From Maratus speciosus (lineage: Eukaryota > Arthropoda > Arachnida > Araneae > Salticidae): 64,000 nt of DNA. The first letter of the stretch is position 1. Each line of letters begins with the position of its first letter. The stretch spans positions 186,001-250,000 of the forward strand of contig CAWVRF010001074.1 of assembly GCA_963932465.1 (NCBI GenBank), given 5' to 3'. Shown here in pieces: positions 36,486 through 47,131 of this stretch. A program made the translations under genes and the position numbers. The notes under the pieces are model-generated. The model was not told where the DNA came from. It saw nothing but the letters and a program-made list of their open reading frames with translations, and ran no database searches.

Positions 36486-36710
36486 GGCCATTTTTTTTTC
36501 CATTCTGACCAGAAAATCAGAGTTCTAACTTTTTACGACTGCTCTTTCATCTTCACCTAACACTTCATTTATAATGGCTGTTTCGTAATAATAGAAGCCA
36601 TCAGTCCACCAGAAGAAAATGATCCATTCCAAAGGTATAAGCCTTCATTTGGCGCCCCTTCGTTCTGGCACCCGGGGCACATGCCCCATCGCCACACCTT
36701 AGTTTCGGCC
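35971..36710 (+). mobile_element. CAGGGCC-family element with inserted foldback
   Basis: Starts tAGGGCCGAAACTAA, then CATGGATTTTGGCGCCCCCC and AAAGTATATTTACAAAGAGA. Ends CACCTTAGTTTCGGCC, directly against the next copy. Between its halves lies a Tigger-style terminus (CAGTTAGAGTCCCGATTATC, 36242) and the foldback at 36297-36622. Confidence 0.6.
36297..36622. repeat. Long palindrome (foldback) 1
   Basis: Arms of about 140 bp (36297-36440 and about 36482-36622) are inverted copies, from TTATTTTCTTCTGATGGACTG to its complement, with a poly-A centre. The arms retain a decayed coding stretch shared with foldback 2. Confidence 0.8.
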
Positions 36711-37392
36711 CAGGGCCGAAACTAGCCTTTTTTGCGCCCGGGGCAAACATGAATTTTGGCGCCCCCCCCCCACCTTCTTTCTTCCTCAAAGTATATTTAC
36801 AAAGAGAATTTTACTAATTTTCTAATGGCCGACTTATTTTAAAATTTAAAACATGTAATCATAAAATATGTAATACTGAACTACGTAAATTGAATGTGAC
36901 GTTTGTTGCAATTATAGTTCGTTCACATAAAAGAATTCGCATGTATTACCGGCTATTTACAGTAATTGCTTATACAGTAGAGTTCCGATTATCCGAGTCC
37001 CGCTTAACCGAGTTTCCGCTTTAACCGAGTTATTTTCTTCTGATGGACTGATGGCTTTCATTATTATGAAACAGCCATTATAAATGAAGTGTTAGGTGAA
37101 GATGAAAGAGCAGCCGTAAAAAGTTTGAACTCTGATTTTCTGGTCAGAATGGGGAAAAAAAATGGCCATTTTTTTTTCTCATTCTGACCAGAAAATCAGA
37201 TTTCAAACTTTTTACGGCTGCTCTTTCATCTTCACCTAACACTTCATTTATAATGGCTGTTTCATAATAATGAAAGCCATCAGTCCATCAGAAGAAAATA
37301 ATCGGTTCCAAAGGTATAACCTTTCATTTGGCGGCCCTTGGCTCTGCGCCCGGGGCACATGCCCCCTCTGCCCCCCCTTAGTTTCGGCCCTG
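36711..37392 (+). mobile_element. CAGGGCC-family element with inserted foldback, second copy
   Basis: Complete ends: CAGGGCCGAAACTAG at 36711 and CTTAGTTTCGGCCCTG at 37377-37392. Same layout as the copy on its left, better preserved. An inserted Tigger-type end, TA-CAGTAGAGTTCCGATTATCC (36973), leads into the foldback. The two copies stand head to tail and share foldback position, so they are a tandem duplication or two relatives of one composite. Confidence 0.65.
37024..37308. repeat. Long palindrome (foldback) 2 with coding remnant in both arms
   Basis: Near-perfect arms of about 130 bp around a centre near 37163. Read on the plus strand, the left arm from 37047 is an open stretch, including YYETAIINEVLGEDERAAVK; the right arm holds the same codons inverted. 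It looks like a transposase fragment of the Tigger-type element whose terminus precedes it, turned into an inverted duplication. A third, unpaired piece of the same stretch is at 61805-61851. Confidence 0.75.
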
Positions 37393-38026
37393 GCCTTTCG
37401 TTCTTACGCCCGAGCAAGTGCCGCCCCCTCTGCCCTAAACTAGAAAAACTATTACCTAAACTACTACCCAGAAAAAGTTAGAAAATTGCCCCCCCCCCCC
37501 GGGTGACAATTATCACTCCCTCCTATCTTTAATATTTTTATATGTTATAAATAATATATATCAGATTTAAAAAATTTGCTTGCGGTCCCTCTCATCTCCC
37601 GCGTATTTTAAATACACTTAGTCGACATTAACTTGTAATATATTAGAATGTAATCTAAGTTATATTTAAAATACATATAATTGGAATTGACCTACAATCC
37701 ATTACGGGTTAACTGGATTATACAATTAAAAACGTAATTTAAATCATCTTTTAATCCATTGCAGGTTAATTAGATTATATAATTAAAAGAGTAATCGAAA
37801 TCCGCACGTAATCGATTAAAATTAATCTAATTAAATCTTAAAATGTTAAATAAGAATTGATTTGTAATCCTTTAGATAATTATCGGGTTATACAATTCAA
37901 AAGCTTAAATTGAAATTACTTTTCAGTGCTCTGCGTGTTAATCAATTGCATTATGAGGTGATTATAATGTATTTTAATTTAATCAATAATTTCATTACTC
38001 TGTAATCAGATTCTGCCCCAACACTG
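37393..38026 (-). mobile_element. Decayed CAGTGTTGGG-ended element
   Basis: Reading the minus strand from 38026: CAGTGTTGGGGCAGAATCTG, then many TAATC/GATTA motifs down to about 37600. CAGTGTTGGG termini followed by TAATC-rich subterminal sequence are common in hAT-type MITEs. The other end is not found; 37393-37520 is C-rich CAGGGCC-family debris. Confidence 0.4.
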
Positions 38027-38292
38027 GTCATATCCATTGAAAATTATTCATATTTTATCGGTTTCGTTTAAATTTTTAAATCGGGTTCGACAGCCCGCGG
38101 ATTTTTTTTTCTTTGTTGTTGCCCCAGCTCCCCGTTAAAAATATGTCCTAATGCTGCCGGGCTCACCAGTTTGAAAGTTTCCCTCCATTACGATGGCCCC
38201 ATGCCGACCACTAAACGTTCTTTGAATAAAATCAAACAAATTCTTGAGAAAGCCCCTCCCCCCCCCTCCCACACAGACTACTTTCTTATCTA

Positions 38293-38745
38293 CCGGGTGT
38301 CCCAAAAAGGACTGACTGATTTTAAAATTCAATAACTTGCAAACGGTGACAGATATTAAAAAAATTCTTGCAGGAGGGTTATGCATAAGGTCAAAAGTTT
38401 TATTACAGTGATTTTCAATTTTAGTTCGATTTACAAACAATAGATGGCGCTGTAAGCAATAGTCGCTAAATACAGGCTCGATTTTTGGTCCTTTATCTTG
38501 TTCCATGCAGAAAAAGGAGATGGAAATGTATTATCCGGGCCACGAAGTACCAAAAATCGAGCCTGAATTTAGCGACTATTGCTTACAGCGCCATCTATTG
38601 TTTGTAAATCGAACTAAAAATGAAAATCACTGTAATAAAACTTTTGACCTTATGCATAACCCTCCTGCAAGAATTTTTTAAATATCTGTCACCGTTTGCA
38701 AGTTATTGAATTTTAAAATCAGTCAGTCCTTTTTGGGACACCCGG
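38293..38745. mobile_element. 453-bp near-palindromic MITE, TA-flanked
   Basis: Ends CCGGGTGTCCCAAAAAGGAC and its complement, with TA on both sides (38291-38292, 38746-38747). Inverted similarity runs nearly to the centre (about 38505), so each arm is roughly 200 bp. TA target and form suit a Tc1/mariner-type MITE. The minus ORF 38135-38506 runs through one arm and is not a credible gene. Confidence 0.75.
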
Positions 38746-38904
38746 TAGCTTATCTCTTTCCTCATCTGTGAGCTCGCCTTTCTGCCATTTCCGAGGGCAT
38801 TTCTCATTTCTGCTTTTGCCTTCCCCAACTTCCGTCTAAACTGAAGACAGCGTGAGGAAGAAGACAGAATGGCGACAAAATAGATTTTTCTCGAGATTTT
38901 TAAT

Positions 38905-39086
38905 TCGAGATTACACTTGATTATATATGATTATACTATGATTATACTGATTACATGTGATTACGTTAAGATTTCATTGATTACCACCGATTACATGGAT
39001 TACATGTTATGACATGATTACGCATGATTAAGACTTGATTACAGTATGATTTCACTGATTACAGGAACGGTTGTACGAGATTACAC
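38905..39086 (+). repeat. GATTAC subterminal array, right end
   Basis: Roughly fourteen GATTAC/GATTAT units at 9-14-bp steps up to GTACGAGATTACACCCC. The orientation is the same as in the left array although the TIRs are inverted, so the arrays are not simply part of a long TIR. Confidence 0.7.
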
Positions 39087-39105
39087 CCCATTGAGAGACC
39101 CCTCG

Positions 39106-39513
39106 TTAATGCTTATTTACGTAATAATAACAGCTTTGCGATCCGCGCAAACGCCGTCTTACAAGATCAGCTCTTATTTTTCTATTGAATGTTAAAGAAA
39201 AGGACTTAAAACTTAAACCACGCTTTTCCTGTAGTTTTACGGTGTGAGTTTTAAGTTTAAAAGTTTCTTTTATATGAAACGTATTTGTAATTCTTGTATA
39301 TAAGTACAGCCCCTGTCATGAGAGAGATGATATAGTTGTGTTGGGATGGCTCATTTAAACATCAAATAAAAGTCAAGTAACTTTATTAAATAGAAATAAT
39401 AATATGATTTTACAGAAATTCTACTTTTACTATAAGCATCAATAAATGTAATTTTACTGTTACTCACAAGAATCATTTCATTAAACAATCTTAACTACAC
39501 AGCAAATAAAATA
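39106..39513 (+). repeat. 444-bp satellite monomer, right piece
   Basis: Resumes at the duplicated TTAATGCT and runs through the next CTACACAG (39495-39502) to ATAAAATA (39506-39513), the target duplicated by element B. Closest to the monomer at 52254 (TTGTATATAAGTACAGCCCCTGTC in both). Confidence 0.9.
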
Positions 39514-41258
39514 ACGAGCGTCTGGGGAGAGAACGACTTCTAATAGTAGCTCTTAGAAAAAAATCGGCTTCCGTTTCAACAGGGAAGAAAGGGAGAAAAC
39601 AGTCTGCGTTCTTCCTTCAACCTTGTGTAACTTTCCCTTTTCGCTTGCAATAATTATCCAGTTATGGGAACATTAAAGTTATAAATAAAAAATGTCGAAT
39701 GTTGAATTTTATAATTTGATTCTCAGAAAATAATGATTTTTTTCAAAAATAAATAACATAATTTTAAAAGGAAATAAATAAAAAAGAAGAATGGCTGTTA
39801 TTTATATAAAAACCTTTTATATATAAATCTGTAAAAATTACTTTTATAATTATAGCTTCATATTTTAATATTATAATATTTCATTATGTATATATTAACG
39901 TATTTAAAATAAAAAATAAGTAGATTTGTCAATTCTGCATTATATTTGTATATAATATAGTTATTTGGAAATTAATATTATATATATAACTATATTAAAA
40001 AATCTGTGTCCAAAAAATACTGATTTTTTTTTTTTTTTTTTTTTTTTACATCGGAAAATTCTTCATTTTTACCGTTTTCATTTTTTATTAAGTTTTATAT
40101 ATTAATCATTTACCTTTCTGTGTGTTTACTGTTTACCTATTCTTCTTTTATATAAGGCCAATTGTCGTAAATGTTTGATATATTGTTAAGATTAGCACCA
40201 ACCTATCGTATCCTTTTTTTTCTTTTTTTGCAAACTTATGTCAATATTTCCAGTTTGGGGAATTCGATTTGAATATTTTACAATGCCTTTTTAGTTTATC
40301 ATTAAATGATTTTCTGAAGGAGATATGAGATAATATATTTTTTAACGATTACGTTTATTAGATTAAGTAGGAAGGAGGGGGGGCGGGAGAGAGAGAGAGT
40401 TCGGTTTAAATTCTTTAACTTACATAAATGACGAAAATATCAATTTTCCTGTTTATGGGCGTGTATAAGTGTGTGTATATATGCTTCTATATTGTATAGA
40501 CATAAAAAGGGGGGGGGGGTATTATGCATTTAACATAACATTTCACATATTGCATCATCATTTAAGGATATATTTTACTATCTCAATATTCCTCATTGCT
40601 TTTTAAATTTTCATATTTATTTACATAATACAAGGCTAAATTTTACTATCTCAAATATTCCTCATCTTTTTAAATGTTATTCATATTCTCATTTTTTTAT
40701 ATTATAATTTTCTGTCTTTAAAACATTAATTTATTAATCAATTGCCCTTTTATTTATTCTTATATAATTCTTTATTTCTTTATTTATTTATTTGTATTAA
40801 TTTATTCCTTTTCTTTATTTTATTTTGTATTCACTCAGTATTTATTAAGTTTATACCTATTTTTTCATTCTAGTTTAACTAAAAGTTAATCTAAGTATTT
40901 TCTTGATTTCTTCAATCATTTTCATTCCTTTTATTATTATTATTATTTTTTTTTTTTGGCCTTAAGATGGCAACTCTAAACATTATTGTTATTAATCCAG
41001 TTCCAATTTATTAATCCAGATCCAATCTATTTTCTGTAATGTTTGCGTTATAAGGAGCTAAATTTTGTCATTTTAGGCTTAATGCCGACAAAATTGGATG
41101 AAATAACGCATCGTCTATGGATGAACTCACAAGCTCCTCTGATGATTCTGTGAGTCATTCATAGTTTCTTATTTTACATACTGGTTTCATATCTTCATTT
41201 CTAAATCATATTTAGAACTTTATCAATTTCTTCATATATTTGTGAATTTCAAATTTAT

Positions 41259-41289
<31 letters not shown>

Positions 41290-42858
41290 CAGATATATAT
41301 ATCAGTGTGATTAAACATTAAAATGTTAAAACTTCGACCTGTTTTTCAGTTAACTCGATTTTTAAATGAATAATCCTCATGGTTCATAAAATTAAGGACA
41401 GGATTTTCCTTAATATAAATTGACTGTTGATGAGTATTTGCTTAGTATTTTTTTTAAATAAAAATATTGAGCAAATAGTCATTTGTACATTATTTTTACA
41501 ACATGTCATGACATTTCATTTATTTTTTTTAACTCTTTATGTCCCAAATTATGAATTCATGAAAATTTCATCTAAAACATTTTTTGTAAATTTTTGAAAC
41601 TACATTAAAAGATTTACACACACATTTAATAAATTTTACAAGGATTTTGCAATTTAAAGTCAATTAATTAAATTTGTATTTATAGGAATTTTTGCAATAT
41701 TTATAACTTCATTCAAATCTTTTATTTTAAATAATTTTTTTAGCATTTTATAGAATTAGGAAATGCACAAATATAATGCTCTTACAATAGAAACATAGGA
41801 ATAATTCCGAACTGAAACTTTTCACTCTCAAACTTTCAAAGTCAAGAAAGCTAAAGAGAAGCCAAAAAAAAAAAAAAAAAAAAAAAATTGTTCAACCAAA
41901 AATGCTTTTGGAATAAGATAACGTAAAGTACCTATAACTCATTCTAAAATGTACTAACAAACTAATCGATGCATATTTTATATCAAGTTATTTTAATGAT
42001 ACGTTAAAGTAGCGTCGGGGAATAAAGGGTTAAATAATTAATTATTCGGAAATTTGGTCCTTACAGTTATAGAGCGCACACAGAATTAAAAATATGAAAG
42101 AGAATGTTGTAAGAAATTAAAAGGAAGTGTGGTTTTAAAATCTTCAATAACTCTTAATAATTTTTAAATTAACTTTTCAAATCTTATTGCAATAATTAAA
42201 TTTTTCCTTTATTAAGGAATTTTCCTTCATAAAACCATTTAATAATATGTCAGTAAGATATTATAAAATATTTAAAAAAAAAAGTACAAAAGCTACAAAA
42301 ATCCTTTAACTGTAAAATTTTACACAAGCTTACCATCCCCCCCCCCCACCTCACACACACACAAAAGAAAAAAAGCAGGATATGATGAGTACTATTTTCG
42401 AATAAATATATTATTTATAAAAAATACTGCAGAATTGACAAAACTACTATTTTTTAAGTCTGTTACAAAACTATATTAAAATATAATAATAATAAAATAA
42501 GAAGCTATAAAAATATCATATCAGATTTATCTAACAAAAGATTTTCAGATAAATAACAACCATTACTATAATTCTATTTTTTGGAAAATTATTTCCTTTT
42601 GAAAACATTTATTTTTTTGCAAATTCGATGTTTTTTTGTTGTTGTTGTTGTTGTTTCTTCTGTGTTGTTCAAATTATTCTTCGCTGTTTATAATTTTAAC
42701 AATTTCCATAATCGAATAACAAATGCAAGCAAAAAGGGAAAGCAATATGAGGCTGAGGGAAGAACGCGGTAGTTTTCCCCTTTTCTCCACAGCTGAAAAG
42801 GAAGGAGAATTTTTTCTAAGTTCTACTGTTAGCAGTTGTTCTCTCCCCAGACGCTCGT
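39514..42858. mobile_element. Element B copy 1: 3.3-kb TIR element, 8-bp TSD
   Basis: TIRs start ACGAGCGTCTGGGGAGAGAA at both ends, and imperfect inverted similarity continues for about 200 bp. TSD ATAAAATA (39506-39513 and 42859-42866); the uninterrupted satellite reads GCAAATAAAATAAGTAGTT. The interior is AT-rich with poly-T, GA, AT and poly-C tracts and no ORF above 63 codons. Non-autonomous; an 8-bp TSD leaves hAT-, P- or KDZ-type origin open. Position 39719/39720 is the empty site for the Helitron found in copy 2. Confidence 0.85.
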
Positions 42859-45800
42859 ATAAAATAAGTAGTTAATTTCTGTCGTCGCTGTGATTCCATT
42901 GCTTAATGCTTATTTACGTAATAATGACAGCATTGCGATCCGCGCAAACGCCGTCTTACAAGATCAGCTCTTATTTTTCTATTGAATGATAAAGAAAAGG
43001 ACTTAAAACTTAAACCACCCTTTTCCTGTAGTTTTACGGTGTGAGTTTTAAGTTTATAAGTTTCTTTTATATGAAACGTATTTGTAATTCTTATATATAA
43101 GTACAGCCCCTATCATGAGAGAGATGATATAGTTGTGTTGGGATGGCTCATTTAAACATAAAATAAAAGTCAAGTAACTTTATTAAATAGAAATAATAAT
43201 ATGATTTTACAGAAATTCTACTTTTACTATAAGCATCAATAAATGTAATTTTACTGTTACTCACAAGAATCATTTCATTAAACAATCTTAACTACACAGC
43301 AAATAAAATAAGTAGTTAATTTCTGTCGTCCATGTGATTCCATTGCTTAATGCTTATTTACGTAATAATGACAGCTTTGCGATCCGCGCAAACGCCGTCT
43401 TACAAGATCAGCTCTTATTTTTCTATTGAATGTTAAAGAAAAGGACTTAAAACTTAAACCACCCTTTTCCTGTAGTTTTACGGTGTGAGTTTTAAGTTTA
43501 AAAGTTTCTTTTATATGAAACGTATTTGTAATTCTTATATAACAGTACAGCCCCTGTCATGAGAGAGATGATATAGTTGTGTTGGGATGGCTCATTTAAA
43601 CATCAAATAAAAGTCAAGTGACTTTATTAAATAGAAATAATAATATGATTTTACAGAAATTCTACTTTTACTATAAGCATCAATAAATGTAATTTTACTG
43701 TTACTCACAAGAATCATTTCATTAAACAATCTTAACTACACAGCAAATAAAATAAGTAGTTAATTTCTGTCGTCCCTGTGATTCCATTGCTTAAAGCTTA
43801 TTAACGTAATAATGACAGCATTGCGATCCGCGCAAACGCCGTCTTACAAGATCAGCTCTTACTTTTTTATTGAATGTTAAAGAAAAAGACATAAAACTTA
43901 AACCACGCTTTTCCTGTAGTTTTACGGCGTGAGTTTTAAGTTTAAAAGTTTCTTTTATATGACACGTATTTGTAATTCTTATATATAAGTACAGCCCCTA
44001 TCATGAGAGAGATGATATAGTTGTGTTGGGATGGCTCATTTAAACATCAAATAAAAGTCAAATAACTTTATTAAATAGAAATAATAATATGATTTTACAG
44101 AAATTCTACTTTTAATATAAGCATCAATAAATGTAATTTTAATTTTACTCACAAGAATCATTTCATTAAACAATCTTAACTACACAGCAAATAAAGTAAG
44201 TAGTTGATTTCTGTCGGCCCTGTGATTCCATTGCTTAATGCTTATTTACGTAATAATGACAGCATTGCGATCCGCGCAAAAGCCGTTTTACAAGATCAGC
44301 TCTTATTTTTCTATTGAATGATAAAGAAAAGGACTTAAAACTTAAACCACCCTTTTCCTGTAGTTTTACGGTGTGAGTTTTAACTTTAAAAGTTTCTTTT
44401 ATATTAAACGTATTTGTAATTCTTATATATAAGTACAGCCCCTATCATGAGAGACATGATATAGTTGTGTTGGGATGGCTCATTTAAACATCAAATAAAA
44501 GTCCAGTAACTTTATTAAATAGAAATAATAATATGATTTTACAGAAATTCTACTTTTACTATAAGCATCAATAAATGTAATTTTACTGTTACTCACAAAA
44601 ATTATTTCATTAAACAATCTTAACTACACAGCAAATAAAATAAGCAGTTAATTTCTGTCGCCCATGTGATTCCATTGCTTAATGCTTATTTACGTAATAA
44701 TAACAGCTTTGCGATCCGCGCAAACGCCGTCTTACAAGATCAGCTCTTATTTTTCTATTGAATGTTAAAGAAAAGGACTTAAAACTTAAACCACCCTTTT
44801 CCTGTAGTTTTACGGTGTGAGTTTTAAGTTTATAAGTTTCTTTTATATGAAACGTATTTGTAATTCTTATATATAAGTACAGCCCCTATCATGAGAGAGA
44901 TGATATAGTTGTGTTGGGATGGCTCATTTAAACATAAAATAAAAGTCAAGTAACTTTATTAAATAGAAATAATAATATGATTTTACAGAAATTCTACTTT
45001 TACTATAAGCATCAATAAATGTAATTTTACTGTTACTCACAAGAATCATTTCATTAAACAATCTTAACTACACAGCAAATAAAATAAGTAGTTAGTTTCT
45101 GTCGTCCCTGTGATTCCATTGCTTAATGCTTATTTACGTAATAATGACAGCATTGCGATCCGCGCAAACGCCGTCTTACAAGATCAGCTCTTATTTTTCT
45201 ATTGACTGTTAAAGAAAAGGACTTAAAACTTAAACCACCCTTTTCCTGTAGTTTTACGGTGTGAGTTTTAAGTTTAAAAGTTTCTTTTATATGAAACGTA
45301 TTTGTAATTCTTATATAACAGTACAGCCCCTATCATGAGAGAGATGATATAGTTGTGTTGGGATGGCTCATTTAAACATCAAATAAAAGTCAAGTGACTT
45401 TATTAAATAGAAATAATAATATGATTTGACAGAAATTCTACTTTTACTATAAGCATCAATAAATGTAATTTTACTGTTACTCACAAGAATCATTTCATTA
45501 AACAATCTTAACTACACAGCAAATAAAATATGTAGTTAATTTCTGTCGTCCCTGTGATTCCATTGCTTAAAGCTTATTAACGTAATAATGACAGCATTGC
45601 GATCCGCGCAAACGCCGTCTTACAAGATCAGCTCTTACTTTTTTATTGAATGTTAAAGAAAAAGACATAAAACTTAAACCACGCTTTTCCTGTAGTTTTA
45701 CGGCGTGAGTTTTAAGTTTAAAAGTTTCTTTTATATGACACGTATTTGTAATTCTTATATATAAGTACAGCCCCTATCATGAGAGAGATGATATAGTTGT

Positions 45801-46851
45801 GTTGGGATGGCTCATTTAAACATCAAATAAAAGTCAAGTAACTTTATTAAATAGAAGTAATAATATGATTTTACAGAAATTCTACTTTTAATATAAGCAT
45901 CAATAAATGTAATTTTAATTTTACTCACAAGAATCATTTCATTAAACAATCTTAACTACACAGCAAATAAAGTAAGTAGTTAATTTCTGTCGGCCCTGTG
46001 ATTCCATTGCTTAATGCTTATTTACGTAATAATGACAGCATTGCGATCCGCTCAAACGCCGTTTTACAAGATCAGCTCTTATTTTTCTATTGAATGATAA
46101 AGAAAAGGACTTAAAACTTAAACCACCCTTTTCCTGTAGTTTTACGGTGTGAGTTTTAACTTTAAAAGTTTCTTTTATATTAAACGTATTTGTAATTCTT
46201 ATATATAAGTACAGCCCCTATCATGAGAGAGATGATATAGTTGTGTTGGGATGGCTCATTTAAACATCAAATAAAAGTCCAGTAACTTTATTAAATAGAA
46301 ATAATAATATGATTTTACAGAAATTCTACTTTTACTATAAGCATCAATAAATGTAATTTTACTGTTACTCACAAAAATTATTTCATTAAACAATCTGAAC
46401 TACACAGCAAATAAAATAAGCAGTTAATTTCTGTCGCCCATGTGATTCCATTGCTTAATGCTTATTTACGTAATAATAACAGCTTTGCGATCCGCGCAAA
46501 CGCCGTCTTACAAGATCAGCTCTTATTTTTCTATTGAATGTTAAAGAAAAGGACTTAAAACTTAAACCACCCTTTTCCTGTAGTTTTACGGTGTGAGTTT
46601 TAAGTTTATAAGTTTCTTTTATATGAAACGTATTTGTAATTCTTATATATAAGTACAGCCCCTATCATGAGAGAGATGATATAGTTGTGTTGGGATGGCT
46701 CATTTAAACATAAAATAAAAGTCAAGTAACTTTATTAAATAGAAATAATAATATGATTTTACAGAAATTCTACTTTTACTATAAGCATCAATAAATGTAA
46801 TTTTACTGTTACTCACAAAAATTATTTCATTAAACAATCTGAACTACACAG
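42859..46851 (+). repeat. 444-bp satellite array, nine monomers
   Basis: CTACACAG recurs at 43292, 43736, 44180, 44624, 45068, 45512, 45956, 46400 and 46844, each exactly 444 bp apart; the first monomer is cut by element B. Each monomer carries a dyad, ACTTAAAACT...AGTTTTAAGT, about 33 bp apart. Variants repeat every fourth monomer: CTTAAAGCTTATTAACG at 43736 and 45512, GTCGGCCCTG at 44180 and 45956, GTCGCCCATG with AATAATAACAG at 44624 and 46400, TATATAACAGTACAG at 43292 and 45068. That gives a 1776-bp higher-order period. No coding frame. Confidence 0.95.
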
Positions 46852-47045
46852 CAGGGTTGCCAGATTGAATTTTTCGAAGGAGGCCAAATAAATTCTACAC
46901 TGGAGCCAAATGGAGGCCAAACTTGAGGATAATAAAGCCAACATTTAAATCTTAAAAATCATATGTTATATCTGAAAATCGCAGGGAAGAGGTGTTGTAA
47001 AACTTTTATCTTTCGGTATCTGACTTCTATTTTTTAAATTATATA

Positions 47046-47082
<37 letters not shown>

Positions 47083-47102
47083 ACACTAGATTAGTTTTAA
47101 GC

Positions 47103-47131
47103 TGGGTTGGCAGCATGTGACTGCCAACCCA
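47103..47131. other. Perfect 11-bp hairpin inside the hAT left arm
   Basis: TGGGTTGGCAG and CTGCCAACCCA flank a 7-base loop. The sequence is kept in array units 2-4 next to the poly-A run. Function unknown; it may be the core of an old nested MITE. A 65-codon minus ORF (47097-47294) overlaps it and is probably chance. Confidence 0.6.

Larger units (their letters stand above)
26986..39105. mobile_element. 12.1-kb TIR element with GATTAC subterminal arrays
   Basis: Perfect 19-bp TIRs CGAGGGGTCTCTCAATGGG (26986-27004 and, inverted, 39087-39105), extending imperfectly to about 34 bp. Flanked by an 8-bp duplication TTAATGCT (26978-26985 and 39106-39113). The paralogous block at 52254-52716 has a single TTAATGCT (52309-52316) and no insert, which confirms both edges. 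Inside each end lie about ten copies of a short TGATTACA motif, in the same orientation at both ends. The interior is a mosaic of nested repeats without any ORF resembling a transposase. Known: 8-bp TSDs occur in hAT, P and KDZ-type transposons. Inferred: a very large non-autonomous element, mobilised in trans; the superfamily is unresolved. Confidence 0.85.

Noticed and set aside
38135..38506. 123-codon minus ORF
   Set aside because: Runs through one arm of the 453-bp MITE; similar codons appear in the other arm only because the element is palindromic.
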